Below, piece after piece: positions 26,139 to 34,747 of a stretch of 64,000 nt of DNA. A program made the translations under genes and the position numbers. Within the stretch, counting starts at the first letter, position 1, and the number at the start of each line of letters is the position of its first letter. Origin of the DNA: SABI01 sp028532915 (GTDB lineage Bacteria; Spirochaetota; Spirochaetia; Sphaerochaetales; Sphaerochaetaceae); the NCBI GenBank assembly GCA_963677225.1, contig OY781923.1:2604001-2668000 (forward strand), in the 5' to 3' direction. Below the pieces are notes generated by a model, which saw nothing but the letters and a program-made list of their open reading frames with translations, was not told the origin of the DNA and searched no databases.

Positions 26139-27392
26139 CTACCTGTCAAACTTTCCGATCACCAATGCTCCGTTATGGCCTCCGAAACCCAGAGATTCGC
26201 TGAGTGCATATCTCATGGTTCCGCTTCGCCCGACATTCGGAACATAATCAAGGTCGCATTCCCCGTCAGCATCGTTCAGGTTCAGCGTACAGGGGTAATA
26301 CTGATCTCTCAAAGCCAGCAGGCAGACAATAGCCTCCACGGCTCCGGCAGCCCCGACAAGGTGCGAGGTCATACTCTTGGTCGATGAGACCTTCAGAGAA
26401 TATGCATGCTCTTTGAAAGCAAGTTTGATAGCCTTTGTCTCCATTATATCATTAGCCGTGGTACTTGTGCCATGGGCATTTATATAATCTATGCTTCTAT
26501 AATCGATTTTGGACTCTTCTATCGCCTTCAGCATCGCCTTTGCGGCCCCTTTCCCTTCCGGATCCGGCGCTGTGAGATGATAGGCATCATTTGTCATCCC
26601 GTATCCGAGAATCTCACCATAGATGGGTGCGTTTCTGGCCAGAGCGCTTTCGAGCTCTTCCAGAATCAGAATCCCGGCACCCTCGCCGAGAATGAACCCG
26701 TCCCTTGACCGGTCAAAGGGCCTGCAGGCCGTCTGCGGTGTGTCGTTATAACCTGTAGAAAGAGCATGGATACGGCAGAATCCGGCAACTGCAAGACGGG
26801 TGATAGCTCCCTCAGTTCCGCCTGTTATCGCAGCATCGACGATTCCGTGCCTGACCGCATGAAAGGCAGCTCCGATCGCATCGGTTCCAGAGGCGCAGGC
26901 TGTGACGGTCGTATGACATGGCCCTGTGATCCCGTATTTTATGGCGATATTCCCGGCAGCCTCGTTCGCGATCAGTTTCGGGATAGTAAGAGGGGCCACC
27001 GCACGGGGGCCTTTCTCAAAAAGCTTTTCCATATTCTGCTCCACGACCTCAAATCCGCCTATCCCGTTTCCAAGGTACACACCCATTCTGTCAGGGTCAT
27101 ATCCGCCCTCACCGCCTTTTGCGAGTTTCGCCATCTCCATCGCCTGAACGGCACTGTAGAGGGCATAGGTTGTAAAATCGGCAACAGAGCGGATCTCCTT
27201 CCTGTCAAGAAGATCGGTAGGATCGAAATCTCTGATCTCGCCTGCGATTCTGGCAGGATATTCGCTGCAGTCGAATTTCGTGAGAGGTCCTATTCCGCTT
27301 ACCCCTTTCTGAATATTGCTCCAGAACTCTTCGACCCTCTTTCCCAGGGGATTTACCGTTCCCATACCGGTAACTACTACTCTTCTTTCCAT
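26139..27392 (-). CDS. fabF: 3-oxoacyl-ACP synthase II FabF
   Basis: The 417-residue condensing enzyme extends acyl-ACP with malonyl-ACP. The catalytic Cys is in TVTACASGTDAIG, the two active-site histidines are in NAHGTSTTAND and SHLVGAAGAVE, and the KS C-terminal GFGGHNGALV is present. Three consecutive ATG codons follow an AGGGAG site. I use the third because it has normal spacing, and the first two would add two residues. The upstream fabG stop is within this ribosome site. Confidence 0.95.
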   Translation of the reverse strand: MERRVVVTGMGTVNPLGKRVEEFWSNIQKGVSGIGPLTKFDCSEYPARIAGEIRDFDPTDLLDRKEIRSVADFTTYALYSAVQAMEMAKLAKGGEGGYDPDRMGVYLGNGIGGFEVVEQNMEKLFEKGPRAVAPLTIPKLIANEAAGNIAIKYGITGPCHTTVTACASGTDAIGAAFHAVRHGIVDAAITGGTEGAITRLAVAGFCRIHALSTGYNDTPQTACRPFDRSRDGFILGEGAGILILEELESALARNAPIYGEILGYGMTNDAYHLTAPDPEGKGAAKAMLKAIEESKIDYRSIDYINAHGTSTTANDIMETKAIKLAFKEHAYSLKVSSTKSMTSHLVGAAGAVEAIVCLLALRDQYYPCTLNLNDADGECDLDYVPNVGRSGTMRYALSESLGFGGHNGALVIGKFDR

Positions 27393-27402
27393 CATCATCT
27401 CC

Positions 27403-28119
27403 CTACATTACCAATCCGCCGTCAACGCACACAACCTGCCCGGTGATATACGAAGCATCATCGGAAGCGAGAAACGCGACGACTTTCGCAACTTCTTCGA
27501 CTTGACCTATCCGTTTCAGCGGTATCTGTTTTACCAGTTCATCTTTGATCTTTTCAGGGATGGCTTCACTCATGCTTGTGTCGATGAATCCAGGTGCGAC
27601 CGCATTCACCCTGATATTCCTTGAAGAAAGTTCTTTCGCAAGGCTCTTGGAAAACCCTATGATACCTGCTTTCGATGCAGCATAGTTGGTCTGCCCTCCG
27701 TTACCGGTCACTCCGACAATCGAGGATATGTTGATGATCACACCGCTTTTACGCCTCGTCATCGAACGGACAACTTTCTGACATACCTGAAAGACGGAAC
27801 GTAGATTGACATTGATTACCTCATCCCAGTTTTCGCTTGGCATTCTCATCAGAAGAGAGTCCTTCGTGATACCGGCATTATTGACCACTACATCCAGATA
27901 ATCGGTCTGTTCGAAAACAGCGCCCATTCCTTCTTCGATCGATACCGGATCGCTCATATCAACTTCGATATGATGTGCATGAGCATTGTCATAGTCTCCG
28001 TGTGTCCTTGAAAAATAGAAGACCTCGCAGCCTCTGTCGCACAGTGTTGTGACGATCGCCTTTCCTATTCCCCTTGAGCCTCCGGTGACCAGCGCCCTCT
28101 TTTCATAAAACTCTTTCAT
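27403..28119 (-). CDS. fabG: 3-oxoacyl-ACP reductase FabG
   Basis: The 238-residue SDR reduces 3-oxoacyl-ACP with NADPH. Motifs are TGGSRGIGKA, NNAG near 90, the catalytic SSIVGVTGNGGQTNYAASKAG stretch (Ser, Tyr, Lys, about 136-156), and APGFIDT. The upstream fabD gene overlaps its 5' end. I start at the ATG that lies 8 bp after AAGGA. An ATG three codons earlier is too close to that site. Confidence 0.95.
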   Translation of the reverse strand: MKEFYEKRALVTGGSRGIGKAIVTTLCDRGCEVFYFSRTHGDYDNAHAHHIEVDMSDPVSIEEGMGAVFEQTDYLDVVVNNAGITKDSLLMRMPSENWDEVINVNLRSVFQVCQKVVRSMTRRKSGVIINISSIVGVTGNGGQTNYAASKAGIIGFSKSLAKELSSRNIRVNAVAPGFIDTSMSEAIPEKIKDELVKQIPLKRIGQVEEVAKVVAFLASDDASYITGQVVCVDGGLVM

Positions 28120-29068
28120 TCTGTCCATCCTTGTTCATAGCTTGTATCTGATGCAATCCTTCAACCGTCCCCGCCTGATGACACCGTACCGCAGTTGATC
28201 TAAAGAACCCTGAAAGAACTTTTCCGTAGCCGGTCTCGACTGCATCACAGACTGGATGATCTGCTGCGATGTTTTCCATTATCGCGGTCCATCTCACAGG
28301 AGATACGATCTGACGGGCACACAACGACCTGATGTCTTCATTAGAAGAGATCTTTTTTCCCGTCACATTCGAATAAAGAGGGATCACCGGTTTTGAAAAA
28401 GAAATCCCCTGCAGAAACTGTTCGAATTCGGCTCTTGCCTCATCCATCAGCGGTGTATGGAAAGGCCCCGAAACATTCAGATAGATCACCCGACGTACCT
28501 TGAGATCCTTAAGCAGCACCTCGATCCTTTCTACCGAGGAGCGAAGACCCGCGATCACCACCTGTTTCGCACTGTTATCATTCGAAGCATACACGTGCGG
28601 CTGTCCACACTGCCTGATCACTTCATCTACCTGATCGAATGAAAGACCGACGATAGCCGCCATCGCAAGTTCTCCATATCTTCTTTCGGCAGATACTGCA
28701 TTACGAGCCATCAGCTGCCCTCTCTTTGCAGTGATCGAAAACAGCTGGATATCGTCTATCACCTGTGCTTCACGATAGGCCGACAATTCTCCCAGTGAGA
28801 ATCCGGCAGCCGCAGCAGCCTTAAACCCTTTTTCTTCGAGGAGAACAGACGACGCCCTGTTGACCAGAGTGATGACGATCTGGGCAACTCTTGTATCTGT
28901 GATCTGCCCAAGAGTACCTTCGGTCAGCAGTGTATGAAGATTCATATGTGAAATATCCGAGGCAAGGGTAAAAAGAGAGCGGACTCTCTCACTGTATTCA
29001 TACAGATCAAGACCCATGTTCACCTGTTGTGAACCCTGCCCCGGGAAAACTTTGACAATCTCTACCAT
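28103..29068 (-). CDS. fabD: Malonyl-CoA:ACP transacylase FabD
   Basis: The 321-residue enzyme transfers malonyl from CoA to ACP. The N-terminal VFPGQGSQQVNMG and the catalytic His in SGPFHTPLM are intact. The nucleophile elbow reads GFSLGE, with Phe where most family members have His, a position that is known to vary. A longer than usual C-terminal tail overlaps fabG. The start overlaps the end of fabH by 7 bp. No acpP gene is found anywhere in this cluster. Confidence 0.92.
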   Translation of the reverse strand: MVEIVKVFPGQGSQQVNMGLDLYEYSERVRSLFTLASDISHMNLHTLLTEGTLGQITDTRVAQIVITLVNRASSVLLEEKGFKAAAAAGFSLGELSAYREAQVIDDIQLFSITAKRGQLMARNAVSAERRYGELAMAAIVGLSFDQVDEVIRQCGQPHVYASNDNSAKQVVIAGLRSSVERIEVLLKDLKVRRVIYLNVSGPFHTPLMDEARAEFEQFLQGISFSKPVIPLYSNVTGKKISSNEDIRSLCARQIVSPVRWTAIMENIAADHPVCDAVETGYGKVLSGFFRSTAVRCHQAGTVEGLHQIQAMNKDGQNERVL

Positions 29069-30042
29069 CGTATAACATTCCCTCCGTAAGTCAGTCCCGC
29101 ACCGAAGCCTACGGTGATGATCGTCATCCCTCTCTCAAGGAGGTTATTCTCTATCATCTCGTTCAGTGCTATCGGAATCGAAGCGGCTGAAGTGTTCGCG
29201 TACTGACCGATGTTCATGAAGAATTTCGACTCGTCTATCCCGAGCCGCTTCGCGGCAGCCTGAATGATCCTCATATTCGCCTGATGAGGCACTATCCAGT
29301 CTATCTGGTCGAGAGTCAGATTGTTTCTTTCAAGAAGCTCGATAATGACATCTTTTACGACTCTGACAGCGAATGTGTAGACTGCTCTTCCATCCATATA
29401 AAGGTTTCTCGCCTCTCCATGCTTATCTTTCGTGCCTCCCGAGGGGATCATCAGTTTATCGAATCCGCTGCCCCGGGCATGGAGAACGCTGTCGACAAAG
29501 CAGGAATAGTCATCATCCCTTCTGCTTAAAAGAGCGACTCCCGCACCGTCACCGAACAGGACACAGGTATTTCTGTCACTCCAGTCGGTCACCGCGGACA
29601 GTTTCTCGGCTCCTATGACCAGAACATTATCAAGAGAACCGCCGGCCATGAGAGACTCTGCGATATTCAATGCATAGATGAATCCGGTGCACCCGGCTGC
29701 GACGTCGAAAGCCATGATGCCGTCCAGAGCCAGCTTATCCTGTATGACGCAGGCTGTGGAAGGAAACCCCGGATAATCCCCGGTAGCCGTTGCGACAATG
29801 ATTCCGCCTACCGCCTTCTTATCGAGTCCGCACTTTTCGAGCAGGGAATTAACCGCATTCACCGCAAGATCGCTGGTGGAATCCTCTGCTGAGGCTATAT
29901 GACGATTCTTTATCCCCGTGTGGGAAAAGATCCATTCATCACTCGTATCCACCTTCTTCGATAGATCCTGATTGCTCACACTTTTGGGAGGAACATATGA
30001 ACCGATTCCCTGTATGTAGATATTCGTCTTTCTGTCGTTCAA
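29062..30042 (-). CDS. fabH: 3-oxoacyl-ACP synthase III FabH
   Basis: The 326-residue enzyme starts fatty-acid synthesis by condensing acyl-CoA with malonyl-ACP. The catalytic Cys is in DVAAGCTGFIYAL, the active-site His is in PHQANMRIIQA, and the Asn is in ANTSAASIPIAL. The start is a TTG 9 bp after AAGGAG, with no usable ATG in frame. It is the first gene of the minus-strand operon and faces accB across the palindromic promoter region. Confidence 0.95.
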   Translation of the reverse strand: MNDRKTNIYIQGIGSYVPPKSVSNQDLSKKVDTSDEWIFSHTGIKNRHIASAEDSTSDLAVNAVNSLLEKCGLDKKAVGGIIVATATGDYPGFPSTACVIQDKLALDGIMAFDVAAGCTGFIYALNIAESLMAGGSLDNVLVIGAEKLSAVTDWSDRNTCVLFGDGAGVALLSRRDDDYSCFVDSVLHARGSGFDKLMIPSGGTKDKHGEARNLYMDGRAVYTFAVRVVKDVIIELLERNNLTLDQIDWIVPHQANMRIIQAAAKRLGIDESKFFMNIGQYANTSAASIPIALNEMIENNLLERGMTIITVGFGAGLTYGGNVIRW

Positions 30043-30100
30043 TGGAAAGTACTCCTTATCCGAATTGCATGATACTTTTTTATTACATTTTAATCATATT

Positions 30101-30137
30101 TGTCAATATTGACATAATTATACTGTATTGTTATGAT
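30101..30137. promoter_or_regulatory. Divergent fab/acc promoter with shared palindrome
   Basis: The perfect palindrome TGTCAATATTGACA (30101-30114) supplies a TTGACA -35 box in each direction. Rightward, TTGACA (30109-30114) is followed after 17 bp by TATGAT (30132-30137) for accB. Leftward, TTGACA (30106-30101) is followed by A/T-rich sequence with only approximate -10 boxes such as TAATAA. A regulator bound here would block both operons together. Confidence 0.6.
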
Positions 30138-30174
30138 TAATTTCAACATCCGCCTTGAAATTATGAGGATAAAA

Positions 30175-30585
30175 ATGAAAACAAAAGAGATTAAAACATT
30201 AATAAACCTATTGAATACAAACGATTTAAGTGAACTCTCTTATCAGGAAGAAAGTTTCTCGCTAACTATAAAAAGGGAAGTTGTCGAAAATATTAATTAC
30301 ACTAAAAAGAATAATGTAATAATAGAAGAGAAAGAAGACGATGCCTTTCATATTGTAAGCAGTCCGATAGTGGGAACATTCTACCGCACCCCGTCACCCG
30401 ATTCTCCACCCTACGTGGAAGTCGGAAGCACAGTGAAGAAGGGTGATGTTCTATGTACCATTGAGGCGATGAAGATCATGAACCAGCTCGAAGCCGAATA
30501 TGATTGCGAGATCATCGAAATCTACCCCGAACAGGCGTCACTGGTCGAGTTCGATCAGAAACTGTTCAAGGTACGACCCTTATGA
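30175..30585 (+). CDS. accB: Biotin carboxyl carrier protein of acetyl-CoA carboxylase
   Basis: The 136-residue carrier has a basic helical N terminus and a biotinyl domain (about 55-136) with the biotin lysine in IEAMKIMNQ. The PVVGTFYR-like segment reads PIVGTFYRTPSPDS. I choose the ATG behind GAGGATAAAA. An upstream in-frame ATG lies within the -10 box and cannot be used. The stop codon overlaps the accC start (ATGA). Confidence 0.93.
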   Translation: MKTKEIKTLINLLNTNDLSELSYQEESFSLTIKREVVENINYTKKNNVIIEEKEDDAFHIVSSPIVGTFYRTPSPDSPPYVEVGSTVKKGDVLCTIEAMKIMNQLEAEYDCEIIEIYPEQASLVEFDQKLFKVRPL

Positions 30586-31910
30586 TCAGATCCCTGCTGA
30601 TAGCAAACAGAGGAGAGATCGCAGTGAGGATCATCTTCGCAGCGAAAGAACTCAATATCAGGACGGTTCTCGCCCATTCTTCGGCGGATACCGATTCTCT
30701 TGCGTTCCGTCTTGCAGATGAAACAGTCTGTATCGGGCCGAAAGAGACGAAAGACAGTTATCTGAACATAGGCAACATCATCAGCGCCGCCCTCTGCAGC
30801 GGGTGCGATGCTGTCCATCCGGGGGTGGGATTCCTCAGCGAGAATGGATCGTTCGCATCGGCGGTCATTGCGGCGGGACTGATCTTCGTCGGGCCTTCAC
30901 CCGATACCATTACCCTTCTGGGCGATAAGATCTCATCACGCAAAGCCGCAGCCGAAGCAGACGTCCCTGTCACCCCGGGGACCGAAAACAAGATCGGTTC
31001 TATAGAGGATGCATTGAAGAACGCATCCTCTATCGGTTACCCGGTGATACTCAAAGCAAGTGCAGGTGGCGGCGGAAGAGGAATGAGGATCGTCAAATGT
31101 CCCGAAGAACTGGAAAATGCCGTACAAATCAGCCGTCAGGAGGCCCTCAGCTTCTTCGGTAATGATTCGCTCCATATGGAGAAATATCTTGACCATCCGC
31201 GCCATGTGGAAATCCAGCTGATCGGAGATGGAGAGGGAAACGCCTTCCATCTGGGCGAACGGGACTGTTCCATCCAGTGCAGACATCAGAAACTGATGGA
31301 AGAATCTCCATCGCCCGGCATCACTGATGAGATGAGACAGTCAATGGGAGAAGACGCAGTCAGACTCTTCAGACATCTTAAGTACAAAGGTGCCGGAACG
31401 GTGGAGTTTCTGGTACAGGACGGCCGCTACTATTTCATGGAAGTCAACGCGCGCGTCCAGGTGGAGCATCCTGTGAGCGAGATGGTAAATTTCGTCGACA
31501 TCATCAAGGAACAGCTTCTGATCGCATCGAATGAAAAGATGACAATCACAAGATCTCTTGACAGTATCAGGTCACATGCGATCGAATGCAGAATCAATGC
31601 AAAAAATGCAGGAAAGATCACGTCGGTCTACCTGCCGGCGGGAGCCTGGGTCAGGATCGATACCCATATCTATGAGGGCTATACGGTAAGTCCTTTCTAT
31701 GACCCGCTTCTCGCGAAGATCATTGTCCATACACCGGACCGCCAGACAAGCATAGATGTAATGATACGGGTTTTGAGCCTGTTGAATATCGAAGGAATCG
31801 AGACGGATGCAGATCAGCAGCTGCAGATCATATCTTCTAAGGAATTTCGGAGCGGGAATTTCTCGACTGCCCTGTATGACCGTCTTTTCAGTGAAAGGGG
31901 TAGTTTATGA
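30582..31910 (+). CDS. accC: Biotin carboxylase of acetyl-CoA carboxylase
   Basis: The 442-residue ATP-grasp enzyme carboxylates biotin on AccB. Motifs are LLIANRGEIAVRI at the start, HPGVGFLSENG near 77, the glycine loop ASAGGGGRGMRIV near 163, GERDCSIQCRHQK with active-site residues near 227, and FMEVNARVQVEHPVSE near 285. A reading frame extends 26 codons further upstream inside accB, but the overlapping ATGA start is the natural one. It is coupled to accD by a second ATGA overlap. Confidence 0.94.
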   Translation: MIRSLLIANRGEIAVRIIFAAKELNIRTVLAHSSADTDSLAFRLADETVCIGPKETKDSYLNIGNIISAALCSGCDAVHPGVGFLSENGSFASAVIAAGLIFVGPSPDTITLLGDKISSRKAAAEADVPVTPGTENKIGSIEDALKNASSIGYPVILKASAGGGGRGMRIVKCPEELENAVQISRQEALSFFGNDSLHMEKYLDHPRHVEIQLIGDGEGNAFHLGERDCSIQCRHQKLMEESPSPGITDEMRQSMGEDAVRLFRHLKYKGAGTVEFLVQDGRYYFMEVNARVQVEHPVSEMVNFVDIIKEQLLIASNEKMTITRSLDSIRSHAIECRINAKNAGKITSVYLPAGAWVRIDTHIYEGYTVSPFYDPLLAKIIVHTPDRQTSIDVMIRVLSLLNIEGIETDADQQLQIISSKEFRSGNFSTALYDRLFSERGSL

Positions 31911-32692
31911 ATAACGTAATACATTGTCCTTCATGTCACAGAGATTTCGACTATGATGTGGTCGCAGCCTATCAGATGGTATGTCCGAAATGCAATCATC
32001 ACCACAGACTGTCGGCGGTTAAGCGGATTGAATCGATCGCGGATGAAGGATCCTTCGTCGAATTTTCGAATGAGATGGCCTTTGCGAATCCTATCGAGAT
32101 CGAAGGCTATGATGAGAAATTGAAACAGAACAGGACAAAATCCAAAATGAGTGAAGCCGTAATCACCGGCAGATGCACCATCGACGGCAAACCCGCCTGT
32201 ATTGCCGTCATGTCATTTGATTTCATGGGAGGATCCATGGGTTCTGTTGTCGGAGAGAAAATCACCGAAGCGATGATAGAGGGAGCTTTGAACGGTGAAC
32301 CTGTTATCATATTCACAGCCAGCGGAGGTGCGAGGATGCAGGAGGGAATCTTTTCGCTGATGCAGATGGCTAAGACGGCAAGCGCTGCGGCTCTGCTTGA
32401 ACAGACCGGCACCGCGCTGTTCATAGTACTCACCCACCCCACTACAGGAGGAGTTACCGCCTCTTTCGCGATGCTCGGTGATGTGATACTTGCGGAGCCG
32501 GGAGCGCTCATAGGGTTTGCAGGCCCCAGAGTGATAGAAGGGACCATCGGAAGAAAACTTCCCGAGGGTTTTCAAAGCAGCGAGTTCCAGCTGGAAAAGG
32601 GATTCGTCGATGCGATAGTAGACCGCGAGGATCTGCCGAAGACCCTCTCGTTTCTCATAACCACCCATACAGAAGGAAGATGCAATGAGTGA
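31907..32692 (+). CDS. accD: Acetyl-CoA carboxyltransferase subunit beta
   Basis: The 261-residue subunit carries a four-cysteine zinc ribbon (C7, C10, C26, C29) and the crotonase-like carboxyltransferase fold. Family segments are MGGSMGSVVGEKI, TASGGARMQEGI and LTHPTTGGVTASFAMLGD. It pairs with AccA to move the carboxyl group to acetyl-CoA. It is slightly shorter than the E. coli subunit. The start overlaps accC and its end overlaps accA by 8 bp. Confidence 0.95.
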   Translation: MNNVIHCPSCHRDFDYDVVAAYQMVCPKCNHHHRLSAVKRIESIADEGSFVEFSNEMAFANPIEIEGYDEKLKQNRTKSKMSEAVITGRCTIDGKPACIAVMSFDFMGGSMGSVVGEKITEAMIEGALNGEPVIIFTASGGARMQEGIFSLMQMAKTASAAALLEQTGTALFIVLTHPTTGGVTASFAMLGDVILAEPGALIGFAGPRVIEGTIGRKLPEGFQSSEFQLEKGFVDAIVDREDLPKTLSFLITTHTEGRCNE

Positions 32693-33605
32693 GCGAACAG
32701 TTCAGAAATTCTATGAGACGTTGGACAAGATGGAAGAGATGGCCTCGAAAGGAAGATCAGGCTGGGAATGCGTATTGCTCTCCCGGCAGCCGAACAGACC
32801 CGGAGCATCCTACTATATCGAATCGATGTGTGACAATTTCATGGAACTTCACGGCGACCGCCTGTACGGAGATGACAGAGCTATGATAACGGGAATCGGA
32901 ACGATCGAAGGACGTGCTGTCACTTTCATAGGAAACCGCAAAGGGGAGAATCTCAAGAAGAACATCGAATGCAACTACGGAATGAGTAATCCTGAAGGAT
33001 ACCGCAAGGCCTTGAGAGCTGCGAAGCAGGCGGAGAAATTTCATCGTCCGATAGTCTGTTTCATCGATACTCCGGGAGCCTATCCCGGAATGGAGGGGGA
33101 AGCAAGAGGCATCGGAGAGGCGATCGCCAGAAACCTGAAAGAGTTTTCGACTCTGAAAGTACCTATTCTCTCATTCATCATAGGCGAAGGAGGAAGCGGC
33201 GGAGCTTTGGGAATCGGAATCGGGGATAAACTCTACATGCTCGAAAATGCCGTCTACTCGGTAATCACGCCCGAAGGGTTCGCATCGATTCTGCTGAGAG
33301 ATCCCGCCAGGGCACAGGAAGCTGCGGAGGCGATGAAGATGACTTCGAGAGATTTAAAAAACTTCAATATCATTCACGATATCATCCCGGAAGCACCTAA
33401 TGGAGCCCAAAGCGACCCGATGCTCACCTGTAAGGCTATCAAAGAGACAATAATGAGAGATCTTGATATCCTCTGTGATAAATCATACGAGAATCTGGTG
33501 CGCTACAGGCTGAAGAAGATCAGGACGATAGATGCCCATCTGAGACAAGCCTCTCCTCAGATCTCCACAAAACTGCTTGAGGTTTTTACCCGGACGAAAC
33601 AATAG
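32685..33605 (+). CDS. accA: Acetyl-CoA carboxyltransferase subunit alpha
   Basis: The 306-residue subunit completes the carboxyltransferase. Family segments include FMELHGDRLYGDD near 46, FIGNRKGENLKKN, FIDTPGAYPGMEGEARG and IGEGGSGGALGIGIGD. It is the last of the four acc genes, all translationally overlapped. Its stop codon is directly adjacent to the stop codon of the next gene on the opposite strand, with no base between. Confidence 0.95.
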   Translation: MSERTVQKFYETLDKMEEMASKGRSGWECVLLSRQPNRPGASYYIESMCDNFMELHGDRLYGDDRAMITGIGTIEGRAVTFIGNRKGENLKKNIECNYGMSNPEGYRKALRAAKQAEKFHRPIVCFIDTPGAYPGMEGEARGIGEAIARNLKEFSTLKVPILSFIIGEGGSGGALGIGIGDKLYMLENAVYSVITPEGFASILLRDPARAQEAAEAMKMTSRDLKNFNIIHDIIPEAPNGAQSDPMLTCKAIKETIMRDLDILCDKSYENLVRYRLKKIRTIDAHLRQASPQISTKLLEVFTRTKQ

Positions 33606-34724
33606 CTAGAGAGATTTTGAACTTTTGAGAATACCCGGTCGGTGCCCCCTAAGCTGCCATTTACGGGTGTTGTCATCCAGGTCGTCGTACAGCTGGGTGA
33701 ACCGGGTGATCTCATCCATCGCATGGAAATAGAGACCGTAATCTCCGAGAAGATCGAATACATCCTGAATCCCGTCACCTACCAGAATGGCATCAGAGAT
33801 CTGCTGCATGAGAATCGGGACCTCAAGCTGCTCTTCCAGCTGGAACTCGTTAAGAAAATCCATCATCGCATGAACTGCCGGTGAAGATTTGTCATACGGG
33901 GTCACATAGAACTGTCTAAGCTCCTCGAAAGTCGGGAAATAGTATGAAACATCCTTCACGCTCTCCAAAAATTCATCCACCTCTTCATTGCTCTCGAAAT
34001 AGGTGCTGATAATATTCTCATCGTCATACCACCAGAATATCTGGAATGTGTTCAGATGCATCAGTTCATCTCCGATCATTGCAGGGGTAAGGATCTCTTT
34101 CTCGAACCGGTTCCATACTACCGCGAACTGGTCGATGTCCAGCACCCCGTAGAGATTGGAAAGGCTTACCGCATAGGCGTCGATACGTTCGTGCAGGTGA
34201 GCTCTCGTATACAGATCCTCATCTTCGACAGCGTCGAGCAGAATAAAGAGTTCTCTGGGAATCGTGACAGTCAGCGTTTTATCGTAGTAGAACAGAAAGG
34301 TGATACCGAGATGATTCGTATGGGAAATGTCGAGAAGCTGGATCTGATTGTCATGGATGATACTCTCTTGAGATGTATGGACTCTCTTGAGGAAATCAAG
34401 ATTGCTCGTAGGGATATAACGAAGAAGAGTCCTGAAATGGGTAAAAACATACTCTTCGATCTTTTCCGCAATATCCCGTTTGCGCATCTGCGTGGTCACT
34501 CGTATACTGAATTCTTCCGCCATCTCCTTGAGCACTTCTTTCGGCTGGTAAAGAAGGCATTCAAGCATCGTGTCGACCGGTTTCTTCGCTATCGCGTTTT
34601 TTTTGAGAAAGTCGAAGTTGACAACCGGGTCCACGAGAAGAGCATCACGGATAACCTCATGAGGAAACACCGAGGAAGCATTATAGGCAGTGTTTATGTT
34701 GTCAGGTCTGTCGTTCTCTTTCAT
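33606..34724 (-). CDS. Conserved protein of unknown function
   Basis: I do not recognise a named function for this 372-residue soluble protein. It has no signal peptide or membrane helix. A segment near residue 80 (MRKRDIAEKIEEYV) resembles the short helix-turn of Rho_N/SAP-type modules. The C terminus has NTRKWQLRGHRPG, which recalls the tail of SEC-C-associated hypothetical proteins of Firmicutes. Aromatic and acidic residues are common. I start it at the first ATG. A longer version would need a TTG without ribosome site. It follows the DUF4954 gene by 23 bp, so the two are probably cotranscribed. Confidence 0.7.
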   Translation of the reverse strand: MKENDRPDNINTAYNASSVFPHEVIRDALLVDPVVNFDFLKKNAIAKKPVDTMLECLLYQPKEVLKEMAEEFSIRVTTQMRKRDIAEKIEEYVFTHFRTLLRYIPTSNLDFLKRVHTSQESIIHDNQIQLLDISHTNHLGITFLFYYDKTLTVTIPRELFILLDAVEDEDLYTRAHLHERIDAYAVSLSNLYGVLDIDQFAVVWNRFEKEILTPAMIGDELMHLNTFQIFWWYDDENIISTYFESNEEVDEFLESVKDVSYYFPTFEELRQFYVTPYDKSSPAVHAMMDFLNEFQLEEQLEVPILMQQISDAILVGDGIQDVFDLLGDYGLYFHAMDEITRFTQLYDDLDDNTRKWQLRGHRPGILKSSKSL

Positions 34725-34747
34725 ACCTAGAATGTAACACAATGTTC

